From Dethiobacter sp. (GTDB taxonomy: Bacteria > Bacillota > Dethiobacteria > Dethiobacterales > Dethiobacteraceae), in the NCBI GenBank assembly GCA_018335875.1, contig JAGXRN010000034.1:1-64000 (forward strand): 64,000 nt of DNA, read 5' to 3'. Numbering within the stretch: the first letter of the stretch is position 1; each line of letters starts with the position of its first letter. The translations under genes and the position numbers were made by a program. The notes beneath the pieces are model-generated. The model saw only the letters and a list, made by a program, of their open reading frames with translations, was not told the DNA's origin and did not search any database. This document shows, piece by piece, positions 51,716 through 61,769 of this stretch.

Positions 51716-52894
51716 ATGAACATAGAATATGCCGATCGTATAAAGAAACTGCCGCGTTACCTTTTTGCAGAGGTTGATAAAAAGGTCCGTGCTGCGGTGG
51801 AAAAGGGAGTGGATGTAATCCGCCTTGGCATCGGCGATCCCGACAGGCCTACTCCTGATTATATTATTGAGAGAATGTCAGAGGAAGTCCCCCTGCCCAG
51901 AAACCATACTTATCCTCCCGACGAGGGCCTTACAGAGTTTAAGCAGGCTGTGGCTGACTACTACCGCGAGCGCCATAATGTGGAACTGGATCCAAAAAGA
52001 GAAGTAGCGGTACTGCTGGGTTCCAAAGAGGGCATTGCCCACATTTCCGCCTGTTTTATCAACCCCGGCGACGTCAATCTTGTACCCGACCCCGGCTACC
52101 CCGTCTACAGTATTGGTACTATGTTTGCAGGGGGGGATGTTTACCGTATGCCCCTCTTGGCGGAAAATAATTTTCTGCCTGACCTGGCCGCCATTGATAA
52201 GTCAGCTGCCGACCGGGCTAAGCTGATGTTTCTCAACTATCCCAATAACCCTTGCGGGGCTGTGGCTCCGATGGAGTTTTTTGAGGATGCGGTTGCTTTT
52301 GCCAACAGGCATAATGTGATTGTGTGCCATGACATCGCCTACAGCGAGATTGCTTTTGACGGATATCGGCCTCTCTCTTTCCTTGAAGCGCCTGGCGGGA
52401 AAGATGTGTGTATTGAATTTGGCTCACTTTCAAAAACATTTAACATGACCGGATGGCGCATCGGTTACGCTGTAGGGCGCGCGGAGGTGGTGGATGCTCT
52501 TAGCCGTTACAAGACCAACATTGACTCAGGCGCCTTCAAAGCTATCCAGTACACAGGAGTGGAGGCGTTTGCAAGCCCAAAATCCGAAGCTTTCAGGCAG
52601 AGTATGTGCGCAGTCTACCAGGAGCGCCGGGACATAGTAGTTTCGGCTCTGCAGCAAATGGGTTTTGCTGTATCTGCTCCCAAGGCTACATTTTATATCT
52701 GGGCGCCTGTACCGCCGGGATTTGCCACTTCCGCTGATTTTGTGAGTTACCTGCTGGAGGAGACAGGTGTGGTCGTTACTCCGGGACGGGGCTTTGGCGA
52801 ATACGGTGAAGGCTTTTTCCGCATTGCACTCACCGTGGAAGCAGAACGCATGAAGGAAGCAATGGAACGTATCAAAAAAGCTTTGAAAAAATAG
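51716..52894 (+). CDS. dapL: LL-diaminopimelate aminotransferase
   Basis: 392 aa class I/II aminotransferase. RIKKLPRYLFAEVDKKVRAA, VIRLGIGDPDRPTP and the PLP lysine region FGSLSKTFNMTGWRIGYAVG are typical of DapL. Makes LL-DAP directly from tetrahydrodipicolinate, bypassing the acylated intermediates. ATG 51716 follows TGGAGTGA. Confidence 0.9.
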   Translation: MNIEYADRIKKLPRYLFAEVDKKVRAAVEKGVDVIRLGIGDPDRPTPDYIIERMSEEVPLPRNHTYPPDEGLTEFKQAVADYYRERHNVELDPKREVAVLLGSKEGIAHISACFINPGDVNLVPDPGYPVYSIGTMFAGGDVYRMPLLAENNFLPDLAAIDKSAADRAKLMFLNYPNNPCGAVAPMEFFEDAVAFANRHNVIVCHDIAYSEIAFDGYRPLSFLEAPGGKDVCIEFGSLSKTFNMTGWRIGYAVGRAEVVDALSRYKTNIDSGAFKAIQYTGVEAFASPKSEAFRQSMCAVYQERRDIVVSALQQMGFAVSAPKATFYIWAPVPPGFATSADFVSYLLEETGVVVTPGRGFGEYGEGFFRIALTVEAERMKEAMERIKKALKK

Positions 52895-52939
52895 TATAAT
52901 AGTATTAGTATATATGTAACAACTTTAGGGGGAAGAGTG

Positions 52940-53977
52940 ATGAAGAAGTATAACGTAGCCATAGTAGGGGCTACCGGTATGGTTGGGCAGTCACTGGTCC
53001 AGGTGCTGCAGGAAAGGAATTTCCCTGTGGGTAACCTAAAACTTTTGGCGTCCTCCCGCTCTGTTGACATGACGGTGGAAGTGCTTGGAAAGCCTTACAG
53101 GGTGGAAGAAGCCAAGCCCGAGGCGTTTGCGGGGATTGACGTGGCTTTTTTCAGCGCCGGGGAGGCCATCAGTTACCAACTTGCACCAGAAGCGGTGCGC
53201 CACGGTGCAGTGGTGGTTGACAACAGCAATGCTTTCCGCATGGATGAAGGTATACCGCTGGTCGTGCCTGAAGTAAACCCGGATGCACTTGACGGGCACC
53301 AGGGAATTATTGCCAATCCCAACTGCTCCACAATCCAGCTTGTTGTGGCACTGCAGCCTCTGCAGCAGGCAGCAGGCCTCAGGCGTGTGGTAGTGGCCTC
53401 TTACCAGTCTGTTTCAGGCGCCGGCAAAGAGGCGGTGGATGAACTGGCCGCACAATCAAGGGCAATCCTGGACGGCAGGGACGATTTCCCCCGCGAGCGT
53501 ATACCCCATGCAGGAGCCAAGGTGCAGCATCAGATTGCCTTTAACATGGTGCCGCAGATAGATGTATTCGCTGACGACGGCTATTCCAAGGAAGAAATGA
53601 AAATAATCCGCGAATCCCGCAAGATAATGGGTCTGCCGGATCTGAGAATAACCGCCACCACCGTCCGCGTGCCCGTATTTAACGGACACTCAGAAGCTGT
53701 CAATATTGAACTTGAGAAACCACTCTCCGCTGACGAAGCGCGTGAACTTCTTCGCAGGTCGCCGGGAATCATTGTTGTTGACGACCCGGCCCAACTCTCC
53801 TACCCCATGCCGGCTGGCACAGCGGGACGGGATGAAGTGTTTGTGGGCCGTATCCGGCCTGACAGTTCAGTGCCAAACGGACTCAATATGTGGGTTGTGG
53901 CTGACAATATCCGCAAAGGCGCCGCCACCAACTCCATCCAAATCGCCGAGGCGCTTATAGCCCGCGGCCTCCTGTAG
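52940..53977 (+). CDS. asd: Aspartate-semialdehyde dehydrogenase
   Basis: 345 aa. NADP site VAIVGATGMVGQSLVQVL, catalytic Cys in IIANPNCSTIQLVVAL, and QSVSGAGKEAVDEL; ERIPHAGAKVQHQIAFN is also characteristic. Supplies aspartate semialdehyde to lysine and threonine/methionine. ATG 52940 preferred over GTG 52937 (GGGGGAAGAG upstream). Confidence 0.96.
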   Translation: MKKYNVAIVGATGMVGQSLVQVLQERNFPVGNLKLLASSRSVDMTVEVLGKPYRVEEAKPEAFAGIDVAFFSAGEAISYQLAPEAVRHGAVVVDNSNAFRMDEGIPLVVPEVNPDALDGHQGIIANPNCSTIQLVVALQPLQQAAGLRRVVVASYQSVSGAGKEAVDELAAQSRAILDGRDDFPRERIPHAGAKVQHQIAFNMVPQIDVFADDGYSKEEMKIIRESRKIMGLPDLRITATTVRVPVFNGHSEAVNIELEKPLSADEARELLRRSPGIIVVDDPAQLSYPMPAGTAGRDEVFVGRIRPDSSVPNGLNMWVVADNIRKGAATNSIQIAEALIARGLL

Positions 53978-53986
53978 GAGGGCGGC

Positions 53987-55246
53987 ATGAAAATTATTGT
54001 CCAGAAATTCGGCGGCACATCTGTGGCTAACCCGACACTGCGGGGAGAAGTGGTAAAACGTGTCCGCGAGGCCCGTGAGAAAGGCTATAAACCGGTCGTG
54101 GTTGTCTCGGCCATGGGACGCAAAGGCGAGCCTTACGCTACCGATACACTAAAAGACATGGCCGCAATGAACTGCATTTGTCAGGAGTCTTTGCGCGACC
54201 TCGATTTAATCATGTCCTGCGGTGAGATTATCTCCGCTGTTGTGATGGCAGCAATACTTTGCGAGAACAATATTGCATCTCTTGCGCTCACCGGCGGGCA
54301 GGCAGGCCTGATCACTGACGGCAACTACGGCGAGGCTCATGTTGTGGAGTTTCAGCCTGAACGGCTCCTCGCTCACCTGCGCAATGATGAAGTTGTGGTT
54401 GTGGCCGGATTCCAGGGAGCAACCCGCGAGGGTGAAATCAACACCCTGGGGCGTGGAGGCAGCGATACCAGCGCTGTGATACTTGGCGCTGGGCTTGGCG
54501 CTGAAAAAGTGGAAATTTACACCGATGTCAACGGTATCATGACAGCTGACCCCAAACTGGTGGAAAATGCAAGGATTATCGACCACCTTACTTACAACGA
54601 AGTCTGTCAACTGGCCTATGAGGGCGCCAAGGTAATTCATCCCCGGGCTGTGGAAGTGGCAATGCACCATAATGTGTGCGTAATTGTCAAGCATCTGAAA
54701 GAATCTGAGGCAGGCACCGTCATCAGCCATGAACCCGCCATCGGCGCCGAACAACGCTTTGGCCACTGGGAAAGCAGCCGCGTCATAACCGGCATCGCCC
54801 ATACCACCGGGCTGGCACAGGTTACAGTAGAAACGCCGGAGGATAACAGCGACCTGGAAATGACGATGTTTGACACTCTGGCTGATGCTCATATTTCTAT
54901 CGATCTTATTTCTATTTTCCCTGAGCGAAAAATTTTCACAGTGAAGAGTGAAAACCTGCAGGAGACCGGGAAGGTTTTGGACAGTTTAGGGATTTCTCAC
55001 CGTACTCTGGCCGACTGCGCCAAAGTTTCGGTGGTGGGGCTGGGGATGCTTAACCTCCCCGGTGTTATGGCTTGCATTATAAGGGCTATGAATGAAAAGA
55101 GAATCCGCATCCTGCAGACGGGTGATTCCAACATTACCATCTCACTTTTAATCCGCGAAGAAGACCTCTCCGAAGCCATTCGCACCCTCCACGACCACCT
55201 GAAGCTTGGCGTCCCTCCCGGCGAAGACGAGCGCGTCCTGGCCTAA
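53987..55246 (+). CDS. lysC: Aspartate kinase
   Basis: 419 aa. N-terminal kinase domain (IVQKFGGTSVANP, LNTLGRGGSDTSAV written as NTLGRGGSDTSAVIL, YTDVNGIMTADP) and C-terminal ACT repeats from about residue 270. First step of the aspartate pathway and usual site of feedback control; the riboswitch at 49.2 kb adds transcriptional control. Ribosome site GGAGGGCGG. Confidence 0.93.
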   Translation: MKIIVQKFGGTSVANPTLRGEVVKRVREAREKGYKPVVVVSAMGRKGEPYATDTLKDMAAMNCICQESLRDLDLIMSCGEIISAVVMAAILCENNIASLALTGGQAGLITDGNYGEAHVVEFQPERLLAHLRNDEVVVVAGFQGATREGEINTLGRGGSDTSAVILGAGLGAEKVEIYTDVNGIMTADPKLVENARIIDHLTYNEVCQLAYEGAKVIHPRAVEVAMHHNVCVIVKHLKESEAGTVISHEPAIGAEQRFGHWESSRVITGIAHTTGLAQVTVETPEDNSDLEMTMFDTLADAHISIDLISIFPERKIFTVKSENLQETGKVLDSLGISHRTLADCAKVSVVGLGMLNLPGVMACIIRAMNEKRIRILQTGDSNITISLLIREEDLSEAIRTLHDHLKLGVPPGEDERVLA

Positions 55247-55269
55247 TATTAAATTCATTTTATTCTGAC

Positions 55270-55304
55270 TGATAACCCTGCCGGTGCAACCGGCAGGGTT
55301 ATCA
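55270..55304 (+). terminator. Terminator of the lysine operon
   Basis: TGATAACCCTGCCGGT-GCA-ACCGGCAGGGTTATCA, a 16-bp perfect stem. Confidence 0.9.
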
Positions 55305-55380
55305 GTTGCATTTTGTTAAAATTACGAGATAACATCATCGCGAGTTAACAACGCAGGCAACACACGCAGGAAATAAATAC

Positions 55381-55409
55381 TTGACAGCAGCATCGCAGGA
55401 AGGTAAAAT
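55381..55409 (+). promoter_or_regulatory. Promoter of the aromatic operon
   Basis: TTGACA (55381-55386), 17-base spacer, TAAAAT (55404-55409), just before the T-box leader. Confidence 0.85.
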
Positions 55410-55429
55410 TAATTTCAAATCCATAAATT

Positions 55430-55690
55430 AAAAGCGATGAGAGGGAACAGTAAGTCCTGCTTATGACTGCAGAGAGCCGGTGGTGCTGTGAACCGGTGTC
55501 AGGGCGGAGGCTGAAATTACACCCTTGAGCAGCGGACCGAAAGATTTCGAGTAGGCTCCGACGGGTTCCCGCCGGTAAAAGGGAAAGGGCATAATCCCGT
55601 TTAGACGGGCCGTGCCTGCAAGTGGGCTTTGGCCAATTTGGGTGGTACCGCGGAAATATATCCGTCCCTTCGGGGCGGATTTTTTTATTG
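55430..55690 (+). promoter_or_regulatory. T-box leader, probably tyrosine-specific
   Basis: Contains GCGATGAGAGGGAACAGTA, AGAGAGCCGGTGG with GTGAACCGG, the conserved GGACCGAAAG region and the T-box GGGTGGTACCGCGG (55640-55653). The terminator ATCCGTCCC-TTCG-GGGCGGAT + T7 is at 55660-55687. The specifier region GAAATTACA suggests UAC (Tyr) at 55518-55520, consistent with control of aroF-tyrA-aroA; AUU (Ile) in the same stretch is the less likely reading. Confidence 0.9.
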
Positions 55691-55726
55691 CATAGGAAAT
55701 ATATCTTGTTTAAGTGAGGTGATTGC

Positions 55727-55774
55727 ATGGAATCCGACTATGCGTATAAAACTTTAATGAAGGTGCGTTTATGA
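55727..55774 (+). CDS. Possible 15-residue leader peptide
   Basis: ATG 55727 after GTGAGGTG reads [15 protein letters not shown] and stops at 55774, between T-box terminator and aroF. It carries two Tyr codons close together. A true leader peptide in addition to a T-box would be unusual; it may simply be a decayed start. Low confidence. Confidence 0.25.
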   Translation: MESDYAYKTLMKVRL

Positions 55775-55826
55775 GGCTAAAAAAGGAAAAAGTAAAAGCA
55801 GGGAGAAAATACAGGAGGTAAAAAGT

Positions 55827-56852
55827 ATGATCATTGTTATGAATCCCGGAGTACAGGAAGAAGAAATCAATCAGGTTGTGGATAAACTTAAAAAAGTGGG
55901 CCTTGGGGTGCACCTGTCGGTGGGAGAGCAAAGGACCATCATTGGTGCTATCGGCGACAGAAAACTTGTTATGTCCATGGGCCTTGAAGCCCTGCCCTCT
56001 GTGGAGAAACTGGTGCCGATTTCACAGCCTTTTAAGCTTGTAAGCAGAGATTTTAAGCCCGACAATTCAGTTTTCTCTATCGGGGGAAGCAGTATCGGCG
56101 GCGAGGAGATAATGGTCATGGCCGGCCCGTGCGCTGTGGAAAGTGAAGAACAGGTAATGGAGACTGCTTACGGTGTCAGGGCGGCAGGCGGCCAGGTGCT
56201 GAGGGGCGGCGCCTTTAAACCCCGTACCTCTCCCTACTCTTTTCAGGGATTAGAGGAGGAAGGGCTTAAAATACTCGCTCGGGCCAGGGAGAAGACCGGC
56301 CTGCTGATTGTAACTGAAGTGACTCACCCGCAGGCGGTGGAGGTGGCCAATGAATACGCCGACATCCTCCAAGTGGGCGCCAGAAATATGCAGAATTATT
56401 ACCTGCTGCGTGAACTGAGCAGATTGCAAAAGCCGGTTTTGCTTAAACGCGGGCTGTCAGCCACCATTGAGGAATGGCTGATGGCGGCAGAATATATCAT
56501 GGCAGGCGGGAACTACCAGGTTATTCTCTGTGAGCGCGGTATTCGCACTTTTGAGACCTACACCAGGTTCACGCTTGATTTGAGTGCCATACCCGTGGTT
56601 AAACAGTTAAGCCACCTGCCGGTTATAGTAGACCCCAGCCACAGCACCGGCAACTGGCGTTTTGTGCCTGCCATGAGCCGGGCAGCTGTGGCGTGCGGTG
56701 CAGACGGTCTGATTATTGAAGTTCACCCGCATCCGGCAGAAGCACTCTGTGACGGTCCGCAGTCACTTACCCTTGAAAATTTCAGTGACCTGATGCAGGA
56801 CTTGCGTAAAACGGCTGCAGTCGTTGATAAGCGCCTGGGGCAGGTGGTTTAA
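55827..56852 (+). CDS. aroF: 3-deoxy-7-phosphoheptulonate synthase (DAHP synthase, AroF-type)
   Basis: 341 aa. N-terminal ferredoxin-like regulatory domain (about 1-75; [20 protein letters not shown]) joined to a TIM-barrel catalytic domain ([50 protein letters not shown]). First step of the shikimate pathway. ATG 55827 after ACAGGAGG. Type I-beta enzyme; feedback by tyrosine or phenylalanine is likely through the N-terminal domain. Confidence 0.94.
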   Translation: MIIVMNPGVQEEEINQVVDKLKKVGLGVHLSVGEQRTIIGAIGDRKLVMSMGLEALPSVEKLVPISQPFKLVSRDFKPDNSVFSIGGSSIGGEEIMVMAGPCAVESEEQVMETAYGVRAAGGQVLRGGAFKPRTSPYSFQGLEEEGLKILARAREKTGLLIVTEVTHPQAVEVANEYADILQVGARNMQNYYLLRELSRLQKPVLLKRGLSATIEEWLMAAEYIMAGGNYQVILCERGIRTFETYTRFTLDLSAIPVVKQLSHLPVIVDPSHSTGNWRFVPAMSRAAVACGADGLIIEVHPHPAEALCDGPQSLTLENFSDLMQDLRKTAAVVDKRLGQVV

Positions 56853-56853
56853 G

Positions 56854-57972
56854 TTGACTGCTCTTATCAGGCGTGCAGCAATCATCGGAGTAGGCATGGT
56901 AGGCGGTTCTCTCGGCCGTGCGCTGCTGACGCGGGGTCTGGCAGATGAAGTTATAGGTATTGATGAGGTGCCAGAGGTACTTAAGACTGCCGTTTCACTT
57001 GGTGCTGTCAGCAGGGGAGCAACATCCCTTGCCGCAGGGATAGACGGCGCGGATTTAATCATCATGGCGGCGCCTGTGGGCTCTGTACTCAGTCTGCTGC
57101 CGCAGTTGGCAGGCCTGATAAAGAAACCTGTACTGGTCAGCGATGTCTGCAGCACCAAAAAGCAGGTATCCGACAGGGCCAGGGAAGTACTGCCGGCAGG
57201 CGTAACATTTATCGGCGGCCACCCCATGGCAGGTTCGGAAAAAGGCGGTGTGGGAGCACTTGACGAGTATCTGTTTGAAAACGCCCTCTATGTATTAACA
57301 GCGGACGAATCTACTGACGGATCAGCGCTTGAGATTATGCTGCAGCTGGTAAAGGGGGTGGGGGCAGTGCCTTTTGTACTGGATGCTGCCCGCCACGACC
57401 TCCTGACGGCGGCCATTTCTCACCTGCCGCACATGGCCGCCACAGCCCTGGTGAGCACTGTTGCCGCCCACAAGGAATACAAAAATGAACTTTTAGCCCT
57501 TGCAGCGGGAGGGTTTCGAGACACTACCCGGGTGGCGATGGGCAGCCCGCAGATGTGGAAGGATATTTGCCTCTCCAACGAGGATAATATTATCAACCTG
57601 CTGGAGAATTATATTGCTGAACTGCGACGTGTGTGCGAACTGATAAGGAAACGGGATGAACCGGGACTGCTGGCTGAGCTGCGCGATGCCAGGGAGTTCA
57701 GGCTGCAGGTGCCAACCAAAGGCAAAGGTATCCTGCCGCAAATGTTTAACCTTTATGTCTATGTTCCTGACAGGCCGGGCATTATAGGTGACGTAGCCTC
57801 GCATCTGGGATCGGCAGGCGTAAATATAGCCGAAATAGAACTACTCCGTGTGCGTGAGGAAGAAGGCGGGCCGCTGCGGCTTGGCTTCTTAAGCGGGGAA
57901 GGGCGCAAATCGGCAGCCGCCTTGCTGCACCAAGAGGGGTTCAGGGCGGAGATGGAGGAAGGAGAGAACTGA
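56854..57972 (+). CDS. tyrA: Prephenate dehydrogenase with ACT domain
   Basis: 372 aa. NAD site [30 protein letters not shown] and [11 protein letters not shown] in the catalytic part, and a C-terminal ACT domain ([16 protein letters not shown]) for allosteric control by tyrosine. TTG start at 56854 directly follows the aroF stop. Overlaps aroA by one base. Confidence 0.93.
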   Translation: MTALIRRAAIIGVGMVGGSLGRALLTRGLADEVIGIDEVPEVLKTAVSLGAVSRGATSLAAGIDGADLIIMAAPVGSVLSLLPQLAGLIKKPVLVSDVCSTKKQVSDRAREVLPAGVTFIGGHPMAGSEKGGVGALDEYLFENALYVLTADESTDGSALEIMLQLVKGVGAVPFVLDAARHDLLTAAISHLPHMAATALVSTVAAHKEYKNELLALAAGGFRDTTRVAMGSPQMWKDICLSNEDNIINLLENYIAELRRVCELIRKRDEPGLLAELRDAREFRLQVPTKGKGILPQMFNLYVYVPDRPGIIGDVASHLGSAGVNIAEIELLRVREEEGGPLRLGFLSGEGRKSAAALLHQEGFRAEMEEGEN

Positions 57973-59261
57973 TGAGTATCAGACTGGAAGCGGCAGGGCC
58001 GCTGTGTGGAGAAATCACTGTCCCCGGCGATAAATCAATATCGCACCGGGCGGTTATTCTCGGCGCGCTGGCAGAAGGAGAAACATTTATTGAAGGTTTT
58101 CTTGACGGCGAGGATTGTTTATCCACGGTCTCCTGCATGCGGGCACTGGGTGTCGATATAGATGTGGACGGTACTTCAGTCAGGGTGAAAGGCGCCGGCC
58201 TTGACGGCTTGTGCGAGCCTGAAAATATCCTTGATGCCGGCAACTCGGGCACCACCGCCAGGTTATTGCTTGGCGTGCTGGCGGGACAGCCTTTCTACAC
58301 TGTGCTGACCGGGGACTCCTCGCTGCGCAGGCGCCCCATGAAACGTGTGACAGCGCCGCTTAAGGAGATGGGGGCGAGGATCATTGGCCGCCATCAGGGT
58401 GGGTTGCTGCCTCTTTCTGTGGACGGGGGGAAACTTTCTCCGCTTTGCTACAACTCGCCGGTGGCCAGCGCACAGGTTAAATCGGCGGTGCTTCTGGCCG
58501 GACTCTTTGCTGCAGGGGAAACTGCGGTAACAGAGCCGGCGCAGAGCCGCGACCATACAGAGCGTATGCTTGCCGCTTTTGGAGCATCTGTTAAAGTTGA
58601 CGGCAGGACAGTAAGCGTAAGCGGCAGGCCGCGTCTTTTGGGACAGGTTGTGCGCGTGCCCGGGGATATTTCCTCAGCTGCCTTTTTCCTGGTTGCTGCC
58701 AGTATTGTACCGGGTTCTGACTTAATTCTTAGCAATGTAGGGGTGAACCCCACACGCACAGGCATCCTTGATGTGCTGGCGGAGATGGGCGCCAACATTG
58801 AGTACGTTAATAGACGCGAAGAGAGCGGTGAACCGGTGGCAGACATCCGTGTACGTCATTCTGCGCTGCGTGGCGTGGAAATCGGGGGAGAAATTATACC
58901 GCGGCTGATAGACGAACTGCCGGTTTTGGCTGTGGCAGCTCTTTTTGCCGCTGGAGAAACAGTAGTCCGTGGCGCAGAGGAACTTCGTGTCAAGGAAAGT
59001 GACCGTATTGCGGCAATGACTGTGGAACTTGGAGCGCTTGGGGCAGACATCAAAGCTCTTAAAGACGGCTTTATCGTCAGAGGCGGGCGTCCGATTGCCG
59101 GCGCTGCCGTGAAAAGCAGGGGCGACCACCGCGTCGCAATGTCACTTTGCATCGCTGCTCTTGGTGCTAAAGGCACTGTCATGCTGGACTCCCCCGACAG
59201 CATTGCCGTCTCCTACCCTGATTTTTTGCAGACACTGCACAATCTGGGAGCGCTTAAGTAA
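57972..59261 (+). CDS. aroA: 3-phosphoshikimate 1-carboxyvinyltransferase (EPSP synthase)
   Basis: 429 aa. [63 protein letters not shown] and [11 protein letters not shown] are the standard substrate-binding motifs. Shares its ATG with the tyrA stop (TGATG). Confidence 0.97.
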   Translation: MSIRLEAAGPLCGEITVPGDKSISHRAVILGALAEGETFIEGFLDGEDCLSTVSCMRALGVDIDVDGTSVRVKGAGLDGLCEPENILDAGNSGTTARLLLGVLAGQPFYTVLTGDSSLRRRPMKRVTAPLKEMGARIIGRHQGGLLPLSVDGGKLSPLCYNSPVASAQVKSAVLLAGLFAAGETAVTEPAQSRDHTERMLAAFGASVKVDGRTVSVSGRPRLLGQVVRVPGDISSAAFFLVAASIVPGSDLILSNVGVNPTRTGILDVLAEMGANIEYVNRREESGEPVADIRVRHSALRGVEIGGEIIPRLIDELPVLAVAALFAAGETVVRGAEELRVKESDRIAAMTVELGALGADIKALKDGFIVRGGRPIAGAAVKSRGDHRVAMSLCIAALGAKGTVMLDSPDSIAVSYPDFLQTLHNLGALK

Positions 59262-59343
59262 AGATAGTAATCAGCCATATTAAAAGGAAAAAGCTCCCGC
59301 TTTGTGGAATATAGTGCCAGGAAATGTTTAAGAGGAGAATATT

Positions 59344-60963
59344 ATGCTGAAAGAATTTTCGCTGCCGGAGTCGTTTCGCCCGCTGCTTTACCGGGACTAT
59401 CTTGCTGGTAGGAAGCAGGCTGCAGGTTTTTTTGGACCTCACTTTGGAGGTTTGCCTCAGCTTGGTGGCTACGCCGAAAACGTGGCTGCCTCTTTTGGTG
59501 GCGACAGGCTCAGAATGGTGGACATGCTCCTTACGTATAACACAGGTTTGGGCTGCTCAGTGAAAACAGAGGAGCAAATTAATAAGCTTAGCGACCCGCG
59601 CTCGGTGGCAGTGCTGACCGGGCAGCAAGCCGGGCTGTGTACCGGACCTCTTTATACTGTTTATAAAGCTATTTCGGCGCTAAAGCTGGCGGCAAGGCTG
59701 GAGCGGGAACTACAGCGCCCGGTGGTGCCTGTGTTTTGGACGGCCAGCGAAGACCATGACTTTTCAGAAGCCAATCATTTCTGGCTGCTTGACCGCGATA
59801 ACCGTTTGCAGAAAATAAGCCTTGAACTTGACCACACGGGGGAGCCTGTTGGTATGCTGCCGCTGGGGAAAGAAGCTGCAGGCAGGGTGATTGAAGAGCT
59901 GGCTGCACTGACACAAAAGAGCGAATTCAAACAGGATGTAATCGGACTTTTGTCTGATACAGCAAACCATTCCGCCACACCGGCGGAATGGTTTGCCAGA
60001 ATTATGACTAAATTATTTGCAGAGACAGGGCTAGTGCTCTTTGACCCGCTGCTGCGGGGAAGTCGCAGGATGCTGGCGCCATTTTTTCTTAAAACAATCG
60101 AGCGCCTGGAAGAGGCAGGTGAAGCGCTGCGTGGGCGGGAGCAGGTTCTAAAATCAGCCGGCTATCCGTTGCAGGTTGAGCGGGAAGAAGAAGCCAGCCT
60201 CCTTATGTATATCTCTGGCAAGCGGTCGGCACTTTACAGGCGTGGGAGCGGCTTTGCCACCCGTGACGGCACGGCGGTTTTCAGCAGGGAGGCGCTGCGT
60301 GGGCTGATTCAGGAGACTCCTGAGAGGCTGAGCCCCAATGTGCTCCTGCGCCCTCTGGCACAGGACAGCCTTTTCCCTACTATTGTCTATATCCCAGGTG
60401 CGGGGGAACTGTCCTATTTCGCCCAACTGCTGCCGCTTTATAATGTGTTTGGGCTTTCTGCTCCTGTGCTTTGGCCAAGGGGAGGACTGACTGTTTTAGA
60501 GCCGAGGCTGAAACGCTACCTTGAGCGCTATAGTATACCGGAGAACCATATCCTAAACGGCCTTGACGGCTACCAGAAAAAAATACTGGCCCAAAAAGCA
60601 GGGGTTGATCTGGACGTGGTATTTGGGCAGTTGCACAGCCGGATTGAGGATGGATACCGGCAAGTGCGCCGGGAATTGTCCGGCCTCGACGGACAGTTAT
60701 CAAGTCTGGCGGACAAAAACATGCAGCGTGTGGTAAGTGAAATAGCCTACCTGCGCAAGCAGGCGGAACAGATAGCCAAAAAGAAAAATGAAACAGTGGT
60801 CAATCACTTTGCCAATCTGGAGCAGGCGCTGCTGCCGCAAGGAAGGTTGCAGGAAAGAGTGCTCAATCTTTTTCCGTTTTTAATAAAGTATGGTCCCGAT
60901 TTCTGGCAGAGCCTTTATGAGGAATTCCCATCTGAGCCGGGCCATTTCCTTTTTTATAACTGA
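59344..60963 (+). CDS. bshC: Bacillithiol biosynthesis cysteine-adding enzyme BshC
   Basis: 539 aa, the expected length. SVAVLTGQQAGLCTGPLYTVYK, given in shorter form as TGQQAGLCTGPLYT, and VPVFWTASEDHDFSEANHF are family hallmarks. Adds cysteine to glucosaminyl-malate. A coiled-coil segment lies near 430-490. RBS AAGAGGAG. First of three bsh genes in pathway-reversed order. Confidence 0.93.
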   Translation: MLKEFSLPESFRPLLYRDYLAGRKQAAGFFGPHFGGLPQLGGYAENVAASFGGDRLRMVDMLLTYNTGLGCSVKTEEQINKLSDPRSVAVLTGQQAGLCTGPLYTVYKAISALKLAARLERELQRPVVPVFWTASEDHDFSEANHFWLLDRDNRLQKISLELDHTGEPVGMLPLGKEAAGRVIEELAALTQKSEFKQDVIGLLSDTANHSATPAEWFARIMTKLFAETGLVLFDPLLRGSRRMLAPFFLKTIERLEEAGEALRGREQVLKSAGYPLQVEREEEASLLMYISGKRSALYRRGSGFATRDGTAVFSREALRGLIQETPERLSPNVLLRPLAQDSLFPTIVYIPGAGELSYFAQLLPLYNVFGLSAPVLWPRGGLTVLEPRLKRYLERYSIPENHILNGLDGYQKKILAQKAGVDLDVVFGQLHSRIEDGYRQVRRELSGLDGQLSSLADKNMQRVVSEIAYLRKQAEQIAKKKNETVVNHFANLEQALLPQGRLQERVLNLFPFLIKYGPDFWQSLYEEFPSEPGHFLFYN

Positions 60964-61015
60964 TTGTTTAAAGATAAGGCGGTTAAGAAAACAGTTACAG
61001 ATTGGAGAGATAGTG

Positions 61016-61768
61016 ATGGAGCTTGACATTCTTGCTTTTGGTGCCCACCCGGACGATGTAGAGATAGGTGTGGGAGGTACTCTGATTAAACATGCCGCTA
61101 TGGGATACAAATGCGGCATAGTTGATTTGACCGCAGGGGAGGCCGCCAGCAACGGCACACCGGAGATAAGGCGAAAAGAGGCCCTTAAAGCGGCCGGGAT
61201 TATGGGCATGGCTGTCCGTGACAACCTGGGCCTGCCTGACGCCCGCCTGCAGGTGGATGAAGAAAGCCTGCGGGCTGTAATAGAGGTTGTCAGGCGCTAC
61301 CGCCCCAAGGTGGTAATAACCCCTTATCACAGGGACAGGCATCCCGATCACATCCGCGCCAGTCAGTTGGTACGTGAGGCAGCACACCTTTCAGGGCTGC
61401 ACCGCTGGCCGGCCGATGGCGAACCCCACAGGCCGCCGGTTATTGCCCAGTATTTCCTGGCTGTTTTCGAAGAACCTTCTTTTATCGTGGATATCAGCGA
61501 GTACTATGTAAAAAAAATGGGAGCGCTTGCAGCACACGAGAGCCAGTTTGGCCAACCCTCTGATACTGACTGGCGGACGCTGGTGAACAATCCCCGTTTT
61601 ATCCACATGCTTCAGAGCCGTGACCAGTATGTGGGCTCACTTATTCAGGTTTTTTACGGTGAGGGTATCTACAGAGAGCATAGGATGATTGTTGATGACA
61701 TCACAAAGCTGCAGGGCTGGAAGCGGAAAATGATCCTAGAAACTCCGACACCGCTAAAGGGCTGGTAG
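61016..61768 (+). CDS. bshB1: Bacillithiol biosynthesis deacetylase BshB1 (LmbE family)
   Basis: 250 aa. Zinc site AFGAHPDDVEIGVGGTL and TPYHRDRHPDHIRASQL. Removes the acetyl group from GlcNAc-malate. ATG 61016 follows TTGGAGAG. One base separates it from bshA. Confidence 0.93.
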   Translation: MELDILAFGAHPDDVEIGVGGTLIKHAAMGYKCGIVDLTAGEAASNGTPEIRRKEALKAAGIMGMAVRDNLGLPDARLQVDEESLRAVIEVVRRYRPKVVITPYHRDRHPDHIRASQLVREAAHLSGLHRWPADGEPHRPPVIAQYFLAVFEEPSFIVDISEYYVKKMGALAAHESQFGQPSDTDWRTLVNNPRFIHMLQSRDQYVGSLIQVFYGEGIYREHRMIVDDITKLQGWKRKMILETPTPLKGW

Positions 61769-61769
61769 T

